DNA of 64,000 nucleotides from JABCPE02 sp963516475 (GTDB taxonomy: Bacteria > Bacteroidota > Bacteroidia > Flavobacteriales > Weeksellaceae), in contig CAUQBR010000006.1 of assembly GCA_963516475.1 (NCBI GenBank), positions 1-64,000 of the forward strand, written 5' to 3'. The position numbers were made by a program, and so were the translations under genes. Positions 1-8,009 of the stretch are shown here, piece after piece. Position 1 is the stretch's first letter; the number at the start of each line of letters is the position of its first letter. The notes beneath the pieces are model-generated. The model ran no database searches. It was not told where the DNA came from and saw only the letters and a program-made list of their open reading frames with translations.

Positions 1-2
1 TT

Positions 3-59
3 TCTGCTACACTGCTTGCTGTCCGATTTTTAAAAATCAGTTCTCAAAATAAAAAATAG
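3..59 (+). CDS. Possible C-terminal end of a gene starting before the window
   Basis: A reading frame that is open at the left edge ends at TAG 57-59 and encodes about 18 residues finishing in SSQNKK. Its stop lies 23 bases before the first small-protein gene, the kind of spacing seen in a tandem gene series. There is too little sequence to assign a family. It could be the tail of another paralogue of the two genes that follow, or an unrelated gene, or chance. Confidence 0.25.
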   Translation, partial: SATLLAVRFLKISSQNKK

Positions 60-65
60 AGATTG

Positions 66-87
66 GTTTAAATCCTAAATAAATGGA
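66..87 (+). repeat. Direct repeat around the start codon of the tandem paralogues (second copy 483-504)
   Basis: The 22-base stretch beginning GTTTAAATCCTAAATAAATG recurs exactly at 483-504, 417 bases downstream, and spans the start codon of each small-protein gene. The 3' ends of the two genes are also nearly identical over about 65 bases (roughly 409-470 and 810-875). The pattern shows that the two genes arose by tandem duplication. The repeated ends would allow recombination between copies. Confidence 0.8.
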
Positions 88-474
88 AATCAGTAATAAA
101 GTAGGCAGATATATATTAATAGGCATAGGAGCTTCCATCATCATAGCTTTCCTTTATGGAAAAGTAATTATAGCACCAAAGTTTGAAAAAAAGGAAGGTA
201 TACAATAGGAATATTTAATAAATATTTGTATAAAAGTGCAGGAGCATATGATATATTTTTTTCTTATAAAGTAAAAAACACCATGTTTAAAAATAGAACT
301 AACTATCCTTCTGATGATTTTGATGGTTCTGAGGTAGGTAAACGATTCATAGTAAAATATGTAGAAGATGAAGAAAGTTTGCCATATATATTATTAGAAT
401 ACCCAGTCCCAGACAGCATAAAAGAAGCTCCGCCAGAGGGATGGAAAAAATTACCAGAATGGGCAAAGAACTAA
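83..474 (+). pseudogene. Small membrane-anchored protein, copy 1, frameshifted at an A7 run
   Basis: The ATG at 83 opens a protein with a short cytoplasmic start and one hydrophobic helix (YILIGIGASIIIAFLYG). The frame runs into TAG at 206-208, just after an A7 run (about 186-192). The continuation sits in another frame: it reads GRYTIG and then an 82-residue segment ending in PEGWKKLPEWAKN at 474. Gaining or losing bases in the A-run would restore one protein of about 130 residues. Copy 2 shares RYTIG and the C-terminal PVPDSIKEAPPEGW motif, so the two halves belong together. I do not recognise the family. Such clustered small paralogues are often immunity proteins, but no toxin gene is visible in the window. 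It could be a pseudogene, a slippage-controlled gene or a sequencing error. Confidence 0.6.
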
Positions 475-499
475 AAAAATAAGTTTAAATCCTAAATAA

Positions 500-908
500 A
501 TGGATAAGAACAAAATAAATAAAATAAGCAAATACATCCTAATAGGATTGGGATTATTAGTTGTAGGGATATTTATGAAAGATTTATTCATAGACCAGCC
601 TAAATTAAGAGAAAAAGGAAGATATACAATAGGATATATATAAGTATCGTAAGCGTCTAAAGGGAGCTGATATTTCTTATTATAAATATAATGTTAGAAA
701 TAAACTATGGTATGGTTCTACTATAGATGGAGAATCAGAAGAACTTATTCATAAAAGATTTTTAGTAAAATATGTAGAAGGAGAAGACTTATCTAAGATA
801 CTATTAGAATATCCAGTCCCAGACAGCATAAAAGAAGCTCCGCCAGAGGGCTGGAAAAAGCTACCTGAATGGGCAAGTGACAAAATAAGATGGTTTAATA
901 CCAAGTAA
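500..908 (+). pseudogene. Small membrane-anchored protein, copy 2, frameshifted at a TA repeat
   Basis: The ATG at 500 begins a hydrophobic N-terminus (YILIGLGLLVVGIFM) followed by KLREKGRYTIGYI and then TAA at 641-643, inside the dinucleotide run GGATATATATAAG. The second half continues in a different frame as YKYRKRLKGADISYY and ends with PEGWKKLPEWASDKIRWFNTK at 908. Joined, the protein would be about 135 residues and homologous to copy 1 throughout. The lesion is at a different kind of simple repeat from that in copy 1, so the two breaks are independent. The conserved downstream halves suggest recent or reversible inactivation. Function is unknown. Confidence 0.6.
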
Positions 909-937
909 TGAATTTTTTAGGAATAGAATGAAAATCA

Positions 938-967
938 AAAAAACCTCCTTTTTAAGGGAGGTTTTCA
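938..967. terminator. Bidirectional terminator hairpin
   Basis: Arms AAAACCTCC (940-948) and GGAGGTTTT (957-965) enclose an 8-base loop and are flanked by A- and T-rich tracts on both sides. It lies between the converging small-protein gene copy 2 and the E1 dehydrogenase gene and can serve both. Confidence 0.8.
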
Positions 968-980
968 TTTTGTTTTAATT

Positions 981-3407
981 TTATAATATTTTAGGGAATT
1001 TCGCTGGGTTGCTTTCATGGAAAAGGTCATAGACTTTTTCTACGATATCTTCCACAGACGGCTTAGAGAAATAGTCCCCATCCGATGCATAGGCTGGTCG
1101 GTGGTTTTTAGCAGCTATAGTCAGCGGTTTGCTGTCTAAGTATCTAAACGCCCCTTGTTTCTCCAAAATCTGCTGCATGATATACGCCGAAGCTCCGCCC
1201 TCTACATCTTCATCTATTACAGCAAGGCGATTGGTTTTCTTCACGCTTTCGCTGATTTCCTCTGACAAGTCAAACGGCAATAGCGACTGAACATCTATCA
1301 CCTCAGCATCTATGCCTAGTTTTGCTAATTCTTCCACAGCTTCCGTTACAATTTTCCAAGTAGAACCGTAGGTCACCAGCGTAATGTCCCTCCCTGCTCT
1401 GGTAATTTCCACCTTTCCGACAGGTACGGTAAATTCACCAATGTTGTCTGGTTGCTTCTCTTTCAATCGGTATCCGTTCAGTGGTTCTATGATAAGCGCC
1501 GTGTCATCAGATTTCAGCATCGTATTATAGAATCCTGCCGCTTGGGTAAGGTTTCTCGGTACTAAAACCATCATTCCCCTTACCAAGTTCAAAATCCCTG
1601 CCATAGGCGACCCCGAATGCCATACGCCTTCCAAGCGGTGTCCGCGGGTTCTCACGATAACAGGAGCTTTTTGACCGCCTTTGGTTCTGTATTGTAAAGT
1701 TGCCAAGTCGTCGCTCATCCCTTGCAGACAATATAAAACATAATCCAAATACTGAATTTCTGCAATCGGTCTTAAACCTCTCATTGCCAGACCAATCCCC
1801 TGCCCTAAAATAGTCGCTTCACGGATTCCTGTATCTGCAATTCTGGTTTCGCCGTATTTTTCCTGCATTCCTTCAAGTCCTTGGTTCACATCACCGATGC
1901 TTCCTGTATCTTCACCAAAAATCAATGTTTCTGGGTATTTCTCAAAAATCTTGTCAAAATTATTACGGATAACTACTCTTCCATCCAAAATCTGAGAATC
2001 TTCGCTGAAAACTGGTTTTATTTCTGGAATATTTACAGCTTTCCACTCTGATTCGCTGTACAAATGAGATGAATAATTATCAGCCTCTTTCTCTGAAATT
2101 CTTTCATAAACCTGCACTAGATTTTGTCTTTCGCTGGTATTTTGCTCTCTCGTAGCCCAAAGCACCTTTCTCACCAATGCAAAAATATCCTTTTTGCCCA
2201 CTGTAACCAGTGCCGAGAACTTCTCCAACAATGCAGCAACTTCTGGCTGATTTTCAAACTGTTTTACCAATGGTAAAACTTGGTTTTGGATATGGTCTAT
2301 TGAGGCTCTATATTCCGCCCAAGCCTTCTTCTGCTGCTCTCTCACAAAGACTTTCGCTTCTTTTTCTATCTCATCCAGCTCTTCCACAGAAGAAAGCGTC
2401 TGCTCTTCGCCATCTATTTGGATAGAATAATTTAAAATCCATTCTCTAAATTTATTAAGACAATCAAACTCTGTCTCAAAGTTCATTCTCTCCTCATCTT
2501 TGTATCTCTCATGAGAACCAGATGTAGAGTGTCCCTGCGGCTGTGTAACCTCTATAATATGCAAAATCACAGGCATGCTTTCCTCCCTTGCCAGCTGCTC
2601 TGCACGGGCATAAGCTTCCAAAAGCATTGGATAATCCCACGCTCTTACTTGGATAACCTCGCATCCTTGTTTGTCGCCTTCTTTTCTTTGGAAACCAGCC
2701 AAAATTTCAGATAAATCTTCCTTCGCTCTTTGGTTGTGCGTAGGAACAGAAATTCCGTAGCCATCATCCCAAATGGACATAATCATCGGCACCTGCAAAG
2801 CACACGCCGCATTGATAGTTTCCCAAAAATGCCCTTCTGCCGTAGATGCATCTCCGATTGTCCCAAAAGCCACTTCCTGCCCATTGTGGGAGAATTTTTC
2901 AGAGCCTTGGAATTTTACTTCTTTATAAACATTAGAAGCCAAAGCCAGCCCTAGAAGTCTCGGCATCTGCCCTGCTGTAGGCGATATATCGGATGAAATA
3001 TTTTTAATCTGTGTCAAATCCTTCCAGCTTCCGTCTTCATTCAAAGAACGAGTCGCAAAATGGCACGGCATCTGTCTCCCTGCCGAAGCGGGTTCGCGCT
3101 CCACATCAGTATCTGCATAGAGCTGAGCAAAAAACGCATCTACACTCAAAACTCCCACTGCCATCGCAAAAGTCTGGTCGCGGTAATATCCTGATCGCCA
3201 GTCTCCCTCACGGAAAACCTTTGCCATTGCTAACTGCGGAAGTTCCTTCCCATCTCCTACAATCCCGAATTTTGCTTTTCCTGTAAGAACCTCTTTTCTC
3301 GTTAAATAACTTGCCTCACGGGAAATTCTTCCCAAACGATAATCATCTAAAACTTGCTTTCTAAAATCCTGAAATGAAACCTGTTCTGTTTCTATGTAAT
3401 TAGACAT
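981..3407 (-). CDS. Thiamine-dependent 2-oxoacid dehydrogenase E1, fused alpha and beta subunits
   Basis: The 808-residue protein fuses both E1 subunits of a 2-oxoacid dehydrogenase complex, most likely the branched-chain 2-oxoisovalerate type. It decarboxylates the 2-oxoacid with thiamine diphosphate and passes the acyl group to the lipoyl E2. The alpha half (about 1-440) has YYRDQTF (74-80), SPTAGQMPR (142-150) and the thiamine diphosphate motif GDAS...N (185-199). The beta half (about 470-808) has IFGEDTGSIGDVNQGL and the transketolase-like C-terminal domain. Fused E1 genes of this kind are common in Bacteroidota. It lies 47 bases downstream of hisS on the same strand with no clear promoter of its own, so co-transcription is likely. 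The exact substrate cannot be read from sequence. Confidence 0.9.
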   Translation of the reverse strand: MSNYIETEQVSFQDFRKQVLDDYRLGRISREASYLTRKEVLTGKAKFGIVGDGKELPQLAMAKVFREGDWRSGYYRDQTFAMAVGVLSVDAFFAQLYADTDVEREPASAGRQMPCHFATRSLNEDGSWKDLTQIKNISSDISPTAGQMPRLLGLALASNVYKEVKFQGSEKFSHNGQEVAFGTIGDASTAEGHFWETINAACALQVPMIMSIWDDGYGISVPTHNQRAKEDLSEILAGFQRKEGDKQGCEVIQVRAWDYPMLLEAYARAEQLAREESMPVILHIIEVTQPQGHSTSGSHERYKDEERMNFETEFDCLNKFREWILNYSIQIDGEEQTLSSVEELDEIEKEAKVFVREQQKKAWAEYRASIDHIQNQVLPLVKQFENQPEVAALLEKFSALVTVGKKDIFALVRKVLWATREQNTSERQNLVQVYERISEKEADNYSSHLYSESEWKAVNIPEIKPVFSEDSQILDGRVVIRNNFDKIFEKYPETLIFGEDTGSIGDVNQGLEGMQEKYGETRIADTGIREATILGQGIGLAMRGLRPIAEIQYLDYVLYCLQGMSDDLATLQYRTKGGQKAPVIVRTRGHRLEGVWHSGSPMAGILNLVRGMMVLVPRNLTQAAGFYNTMLKSDDTALIIEPLNGYRLKEKQPDNIGEFTVPVGKVEITRAGRDITLVTYGSTWKIVTEAVEELAKLGIDAEVIDVQSLLPFDLSEEISESVKKTNRLAVIDEDVEGGASAYIMQQILEKQGAFRYLDSKPLTIAAKNHRPAYASDGDYFSKPSVEDIVEKVYDLFHESNPAKFPKIL

Positions 3408-3454
3408 AATTATTTATTTTGTTATTTGTCTTTATCTTTGTTAAACTTTATTTC

Positions 3455-4807
3455 TTATCTCAAAAACTCCTCCAAACCTATTGTTTTCTGCTCTCCGCTG
3501 TCCAAGTTTTTCACGGTAACCTGCTGGTTTTTAATCTCATCACCTCCGTAGAAAACTATCTCTGGAATTCCTTTCTTCTCGGCGTAGGTAAATTGTTTTT
3601 TCAGTTTAGCGTTTTCTGGGTACAGCTCTGCCGAAACTCCTTTGGATCTTAGTTTTTGGATTACTTTCATCGCCTCGGTTGCCTCCTCATCGCCATAATT
3701 CGCAAAAAGGTATTCTATTTTAGGCGTTTTATTCTCTGCAAAAAGCCCCAATTCCTCCATAACAAGGTAAATTCTATCCAGCCCGAATGAAATCCCAATC
3801 CCCGAAATTCCCTTCACACCGAAAACCTCCGTAAGATTGTCATACCTTCCACCGCCACCGATAGACCCCATCTGAACGCCCTGAGCTTTTACTTCAAAAA
3901 TCGCTCCTGTGTAGTAGTCCAAACCGCGGGCAAGGGTAATATCAAAAACCAAAACCTCCTCATTTACACCAAGTTCCAGCGCTTTATTCAATACAAATTC
4001 AAGTTCTTCTATTCCCTTTTCGCCAACTTCTATTCCTTTAAATTTTTCTTTCAGCAGGGCAAGTGTATCCTTCGTGGAAAGCCCTTCAAATAGGAAGTTC
4101 AGCTTTTCTACGGCTTCTTGTGAAATTCCCTTTTCCAGCATTTCCTTAACTACGCCATCTTTCCCGATTTTATCCAGTTTATCCAAAGCAACCGTAAAGT
4201 CTATCAACTGCTCCGATATATCCGCATATTCCGCCAGACCAGAGAGGATTTTTCGGTTATTGATGCAGATTTTCACAGGAATTCCCAGCTCTGCAAAACT
4301 CTTCAGATACAACTGCACCAGCTCCACTTCCTGCCACAAACTTTCCGAACCTACCACATCCGCATCACACTGGTAAAATTCTCTAAATCTCCCTTTCTGC
4401 GGGCGGTCTGCTCTCCAAACGGGCTGAATCTGATACCTCTTAAACGGGAATGAAAGTTTTCCGTGGTTAATAGCTACAAATCTCGCAAATGGCACGGTCA
4501 AATCATATCGAAGCGCCTTGTCAGAAATTTGTGGAGTTAGTTTTTTAAAATCCTTATTCTGCCAAGTTTCCTCATCCACATCAGAAGTAAAATTTCCCGA
4601 ATTAAGAATCTTAAAAATCAGTCTATCTCCCTCTTCTCCGTATTTCCCAGTAAGTGTAGAAAGATTCTCAAAACTCGGCGTCTCCAAAGGCTGAAAACCA
4701 AACAGTTCAAAATTCTGCTGCAAAACACCGATGATGTATCTTCTATTGTAAATTTCCTGTGCTGTAAAATCCCGAGTTCCTTTTGCTAAACTTGGCGCTA
4801 ATGACAT
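3455..4807 (-). CDS. hisS: Histidine-tRNA ligase
   Basis: This class II aminoacyl-tRNA synthetase charges tRNA-His. Its 450 residues match the usual bacterial length. The N-terminus holds motif 1. Motif 2 is seen as RPQKGRFREFYQCDADVVG. The histidine-specific segment is ARGLDYYTGAIFE, and motif 3 is GIGISFGLDRI. A C-terminal anticodon-binding domain follows. The ATG at 4807 sits about 25 bases after a good -7 box on the minus strand. It is the first gene of a two-gene unit with the E1 dehydrogenase. Confidence 0.97.
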   Translation of the reverse strand: MSLAPSLAKGTRDFTAQEIYNRRYIIGVLQQNFELFGFQPLETPSFENLSTLTGKYGEEGDRLIFKILNSGNFTSDVDEETWQNKDFKKLTPQISDKALRYDLTVPFARFVAINHGKLSFPFKRYQIQPVWRADRPQKGRFREFYQCDADVVGSESLWQEVELVQLYLKSFAELGIPVKICINNRKILSGLAEYADISEQLIDFTVALDKLDKIGKDGVVKEMLEKGISQEAVEKLNFLFEGLSTKDTLALLKEKFKGIEVGEKGIEELEFVLNKALELGVNEEVLVFDITLARGLDYYTGAIFEVKAQGVQMGSIGGGGRYDNLTEVFGVKGISGIGISFGLDRIYLVMEELGLFAENKTPKIEYLFANYGDEEATEAMKVIQKLRSKGVSAELYPENAKLKKQFTYAEKKGIPEIVFYGGDEIKNQQVTVKNLDSGEQKTIGLEEFLR

Positions 4808-4832
4808 AATATTTGCTCTTTTAATAAAAAGA

Positions 4833-4840
4833 CAAAAGTA
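4833..4840 (-). promoter_or_regulatory. -7 box of the hisS promoter
   Basis: On the minus strand this reads TACTTTTG, matching the Bacteroidota -7 consensus TAnnTTTG, and lies 25 bases upstream of the hisS ATG. Confidence 0.5.
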
Positions 4841-4874
4841 AAAAAAATAAACCTTATAAATCGGATTTATTTAA

Positions 4875-4882
4875 TAAATTTG
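4875..4882 (+). promoter_or_regulatory. -7 box of the WG-repeat gene promoter
   Basis: TAAATTTG matches TAnnTTTG exactly and lies 22 bases upstream of the ATG at 4905. The hisS promoter diverges from the same 100-base gap. Confidence 0.55.
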
Positions 4883-4904
4883 CCTTTATAAAATTCTCTT
4901 CATT

Positions 4905-5858
4905 ATGAAAACTTTTTTATTTCTTATTCTTTCGCTATTTGCATTGACCGCAAATGCACAGCAGAATTACTATGAATTTGGGTGGAATAACCAATACGGC
5001 ATCGTGGACAAAGACGGAAACGAAACCCTCCCGCCATCTTACCAATGGGTGTCTTATTTGATTGATAATGAGTCCCCTTTCATTGTTCTAAATGGAAACA
5101 AAGGCGCTATAATCGTAAATAAACAGACAGGGAAAACAGAAAAAATAGACTATCTCATTGATACTTATCTCATTAGCATTGATAAAAAAGATTATATGTA
5201 TGCTCATTCTAGTGGAAATAGCTTTCTTCTGAATAATCTGGATCTGGACAGCAGAATAAAACTTCCAAAAAAATACAGCAAAGTCAGAGATGAAGGAGAT
5301 TACCTGACTGGTTTTACGAGTAAAAAAACGATTGATTTCATTTCTAAAAAAGATTTTGAAATAAAGAAAAAAATCCTCGCTCCAAAGGAAATCCAAAGTT
5401 ATCCAACAAAGCAAGGGAACAGAGTCTATATCATCAGTGAGAAAAATTCTACACTTTTTCTAGATGACAATCTGAATAAAATCGCCTCTACAAATACTAT
5501 TTTCAAAGGATTTGATAATCTGAAAGAATATTTAGAAAAGCTAAATATCAGCATTACAGACCCAAATGAGTCAATTGTAGGCGTTGCCGCTTCTGCAAAC
5601 TATCCTTTTATTTTTCCAAAAAGAAATGGCGACTATGCCATATACAACATTCATTATTCCAAAGAAGAATCTATTCCGTTTTTTCAATTCAAAAGAACAG
5701 GTTTTAGCATTTCCAATTCCCGCTATGAAAACAGCGTAACACTGAGGAACAATCATGATAATATGTATCTCTTTTTCTACACTGATATCCACTCTAAAAC
5801 CATACTCCTGCCCAAAAAATATTGGAAAAGTATAGATTTACAGCTTATTTCTCCTTAA
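4905..5858 (+). CDS. Exported WG-repeat-like protein of unknown function
   Basis: This 317-residue protein begins with a clear signal peptide (MKTFLFLILSLFALTANA, cleavage before QQ), so it is exported to the periplasm or beyond. Near the N-terminus, YGIVDKDGNETLPPSYQWV is a good WG-type repeat, with weaker copies later (for example DYAIYNIHYSKEESIPF). WG repeats form beta-rich scaffolds in many Bacteroidota proteins and carry no known catalytic residues. It is a single-gene unit between its own promoter and a strong terminator. Its partner and role are not known. Confidence 0.75.
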   Translation: MKTFLFLILSLFALTANAQQNYYEFGWNNQYGIVDKDGNETLPPSYQWVSYLIDNESPFIVLNGNKGAIIVNKQTGKTEKIDYLIDTYLISIDKKDYMYAHSSGNSFLLNNLDLDSRIKLPKKYSKVRDEGDYLTGFTSKKTIDFISKKDFEIKKKILAPKEIQSYPTKQGNRVYIISEKNSTLFLDDNLNKIASTNTIFKGFDNLKEYLEKLNISITDPNESIVGVAASANYPFIFPKRNGDYAIYNIHYSKEESIPFFQFKRTGFSISNSRYENSVTLRNNHDNMYLFFYTDIHSKTILLPKKYWKSIDLQLISP

Positions 5859-5864
5859 AAAAAC

Positions 5865-5899
5865 AAAATGGTATTTTCATAAAAGAAAATACCATTTTT
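5865..5899. terminator. Bidirectional terminator hairpin
   Basis: The arms AAAATGGTATTTTC (5865-5878) and GAAAATACCATTTT (5885-5898) are perfect complements with a 6-base loop and T-rich flanks. It separates the WG-repeat gene from the converging luxS. Confidence 0.85.
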
Positions 5900-5927
5900 A
5901 AATTACAACTACCTCACAAACAATATA

Positions 5928-6404
5928 TTACTGCGGATAGTTTAGATTTTCATCTTTTAGGTTAAGAAGCACCTCTTCCAAGTATTTTTTTGCTTCGTAT
6001 TTTGCCATCAGAAGGTTGTTGCAGTAGACATTTCCGCACTCTACTTCAGACGCACCAGGGATATCACCCTCAAACTCACTGATGAACTTAAACATTCTAG
6101 TCATCAGCTCTACAATGTCCTTTGATTCGTAGTCGCCAGCCAAAATAAGGTAATTTCCTGTCATACAGCCCATCGGCCCCCAGTAGATAACTTTATCTTT
6201 CCAGTCGCTGTTTCTGAGCCATGTAGCCGCCAGATGCTCCATCGTGTGGATTTCTGCAATCCCTAAAACAGGCTCTTTGTATGGTCTTTTCATTCTGATA
6301 TCAAACGAAGTAAGCACTTCATTTCCGACATGATCTTTACGAGAAACGAAAATCCCTCTCTGCATTTTCAGATGATCTACGGTAAAACTTGCTATTCTTT
6401 CCAT
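5928..6404 (-). CDS. luxS: S-ribosylhomocysteine lyase LuxS
   Basis: LuxS splits S-ribosylhomocysteine into homocysteine and the precursor of autoinducer-2 in the activated methyl cycle. The 158-residue protein has the metal-binding HTMEH (53-57), the catalytic cysteine in GPMGC (C80) and the third metal ligand in ECGN (C123), all at family positions. I chose the ATG at 6404. A longer frame would begin at a TTG (6425), but that codon lies within a predicted -7 box and so is probably not transcribed. The gene stands alone and diverges from tyrS. In many bacteria it recycles S-adenosylhomocysteine, so a signalling role should not be assumed. Confidence 0.96.
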   Translation of the reverse strand: MERIASFTVDHLKMQRGIFVSRKDHVGNEVLTSFDIRMKRPYKEPVLGIAEIHTMEHLAATWLRNSDWKDKVIYWGPMGCMTGNYLILAGDYESKDIVELMTRMFKFISEFEGDIPGASEVECGNVYCNNLLMAKYEAKKYLEEVLLNLKDENLNYPQ

Positions 6405-6422
6405 AAAATTGATTTTAGACAA

Positions 6423-6430
6423 CAAAAATA
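6423..6430 (-). promoter_or_regulatory. -7 box of the luxS promoter
   Basis: On the minus strand this reads TATTTTTG (TAnnTTTG type), 19 bases upstream of the luxS ATG. It overlaps the alternative TTG start and so argues against it. Confidence 0.45.
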
Positions 6431-6505
6431 AGATTTATATTCATTATTTTGTCTTGATTCCGAAAAACTTTTGAACAATATTTCTAATAAAATAAATATT
6501 TTCTT

Positions 6506-6513
6506 TACCTTTG
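6506..6513 (+). promoter_or_regulatory. -7 box of the tyrS promoter
   Basis: TACCTTTG matches the consensus exactly. It is about 150 bases upstream of the tyrS ATG, which implies an unusually long untranslated leader of about 140 bases. Confidence 0.55.
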
Positions 6514-6533
6514 TGCTGTTTTCAGATTAAAAA

Positions 6534-6588
6534 ATGAGTTTAAAGCACATCATAGAAGAACATGAGTAACTCAGATTTTCATCCGAGT
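6534..6588 (+). promoter_or_regulatory. Candidate tyrS leader: short upstream reading frame and hairpin
   Basis: About 20 bases after the -7 box an ATG opens an 11-codon frame (MSLKHIIEEHE, 6534-6569). It is followed immediately by an imperfect hairpin (ACTCAG 6569-6574 with CCGAGT 6583-6588) and a T-rich run. The layout resembles a translated leader with an attenuator-like stem. The frame contains no tyrosine codon, so classical tyrosine attenuation is not supported. The stem has only five pairs plus one mismatch, so this could be chance. Confidence 0.25.
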
Positions 6589-6660
6589 GAATTTTTATTT
6601 TTAAAGCTGAAAAAAACTAATTTCCGAATATTTATTACTAATTTTTAAATTTCATTAAAA

Positions 6661-7953
6661 ATGAAAAATTTCGTAGAAGAACTGCGTTGGCGTGGTATGA
6701 TTCAGGATATAATGCCTGAAACTGAAGAACACCTTATGGAAGGGCTTCGTTCGGCGTATATCGGATTTGACCCTACTGCGGATTCATTGCATATCGGGCA
6801 TTTGGTTGGGATAATGATACTAAAACACTTCCAGAACTGCGGACATAAGCCGTATGCCCTTGTGGGAGGTGCTACGGGGATGATTGGTGACCCTTCCGGA
6901 AAGTCGGCAGAGAGAAACCTCCTTACAGAGGAAATGCTTACACAATACATTACAGGGATTAAAAAACAACTCTCAAAGTTCCTCGATTTTGATAGTGATG
7001 CTCCTAATGCTGCCGAGCTTGTCAATAATTATGATTGGATGAAAGGCTTCTCATTTCTGTCTTTCATTCGCGATGTGGGTAAGCACATTACCGTAAATTA
7101 TATGATGGCAAAAGACTCCGTGAAGAAACGATTTGACCCGAATGAAAACACCGATGGGATGTCCTTCACCGAGTTTTCTTATCAATTGATTCAAGGCTAT
7201 GATTTCCTCCATCTCTACAAAGAAAAAAACTGTACGCTCCAGATGGGTGGCTCTGACCAATGGGGGAATATCACCACAGGAACCGAGATGATTAGGCGTA
7301 TCTCAGGTGGTAAGGCATACGCGATGACCTGCCCGCTCATCACGAAAGCTGATGGAACTAAATTCGGAAAATCCGAAGGTGGAAATGTCTGGCTTGACCC
7401 AGAAAAAACTTCGCCTTACAAATTCTATCAATACTGGATCAACACTTCTGATGCCGATGCAGAGCGATATATCAAGATTTTCACGATGCTTCCAAAAGAA
7501 GAAATTGAACAGCTGACAGCTCAGCATAGCGAGGCGCCGCATTTAAGAGTTTTACAAAACAAATTAGCCGAAGAACTTACTATTTTGGTTCACGGGAAAA
7601 CAGAATTGGACAAGGCTATTCAAGCTTCAAAAATTCTTTTCGGAAATTCTACTTCAGATGACTTGAAAAAACTTGACGAACAAACTTTCCTTGAAGTTTT
7701 TGACGGCGTTCCACAGAAAGAAGTCAGCAAACAGGAAATCATCGGTGCGGATATCGTGAGCCTGCTTTCAGAAAAGACAGGCTTCCTCTCCTCAAAAGGC
7801 GAAGCCAAGAGAGAACTTGCTGGAAATTCTATCTCGGTGAACAAAACCAAAGTAAATGAAAGCTTCATCACAAGCGAAGAAAACCTCATCAATGGGAAAT
7901 TCCTTCTTCTTCAAAAAGGAAAGAAAAACTATTTCGTAGTGAAAGTTGTTTAA
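6661..7953 (+). CDS. tyrS: Tyrosine-tRNA ligase
   Basis: This class I synthetase charges tRNA-Tyr. The 430-residue protein has the HIGH signature (HIGH 44-47), the TyrRS motif IGDPSGKSAERNLL, the tyrosine-binding segment LQMGGSDQWGN, and the second ATP signature as KFGKSEGG. It ends in a C-terminal S4-type RNA-binding domain (about 360-430). Length and motif order match the bacterial TyrS family. It is monocistronic, between a long leader and a strong terminator. Confidence 0.97.
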   Translation: MKNFVEELRWRGMIQDIMPETEEHLMEGLRSAYIGFDPTADSLHIGHLVGIMILKHFQNCGHKPYALVGGATGMIGDPSGKSAERNLLTEEMLTQYITGIKKQLSKFLDFDSDAPNAAELVNNYDWMKGFSFLSFIRDVGKHITVNYMMAKDSVKKRFDPNENTDGMSFTEFSYQLIQGYDFLHLYKEKNCTLQMGGSDQWGNITTGTEMIRRISGGKAYAMTCPLITKADGTKFGKSEGGNVWLDPEKTSPYKFYQYWINTSDADAERYIKIFTMLPKEEIEQLTAQHSEAPHLRVLQNKLAEELTILVHGKTELDKAIQASKILFGNSTSDDLKKLDEQTFLEVFDGVPQKEVSKQEIIGADIVSLLSEKTGFLSSKGEAKRELAGNSISVNKTKVNESFITSEENLINGKFLLLQKGKKNYFVVKVV

Positions 7954-7972
7954 CCCAAAATATTTAATCCAC

Positions 7973-8008
7973 AAAAAACCACTGAATTATAAATCCAGTG
8001 GTTTTTTA
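7973..8008. terminator. Bidirectional terminator between tyrS and the TonB receptor gene
   Basis: AAAAAACCACTG (7973-7984) pairs with CAGTGGTTTTTT (7996-8007). The A-tract on one side and T-tract on the other suit termination from both converging genes. Confidence 0.85.
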
Positions 8009-8009
8009 T

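Noticed and set aside
6405..6660. A known riboswitch between luxS and tyrS
   Set aside because: I could not see a conserved SAM, SAH or T-box architecture. The stem is short and the T-box core is absent.
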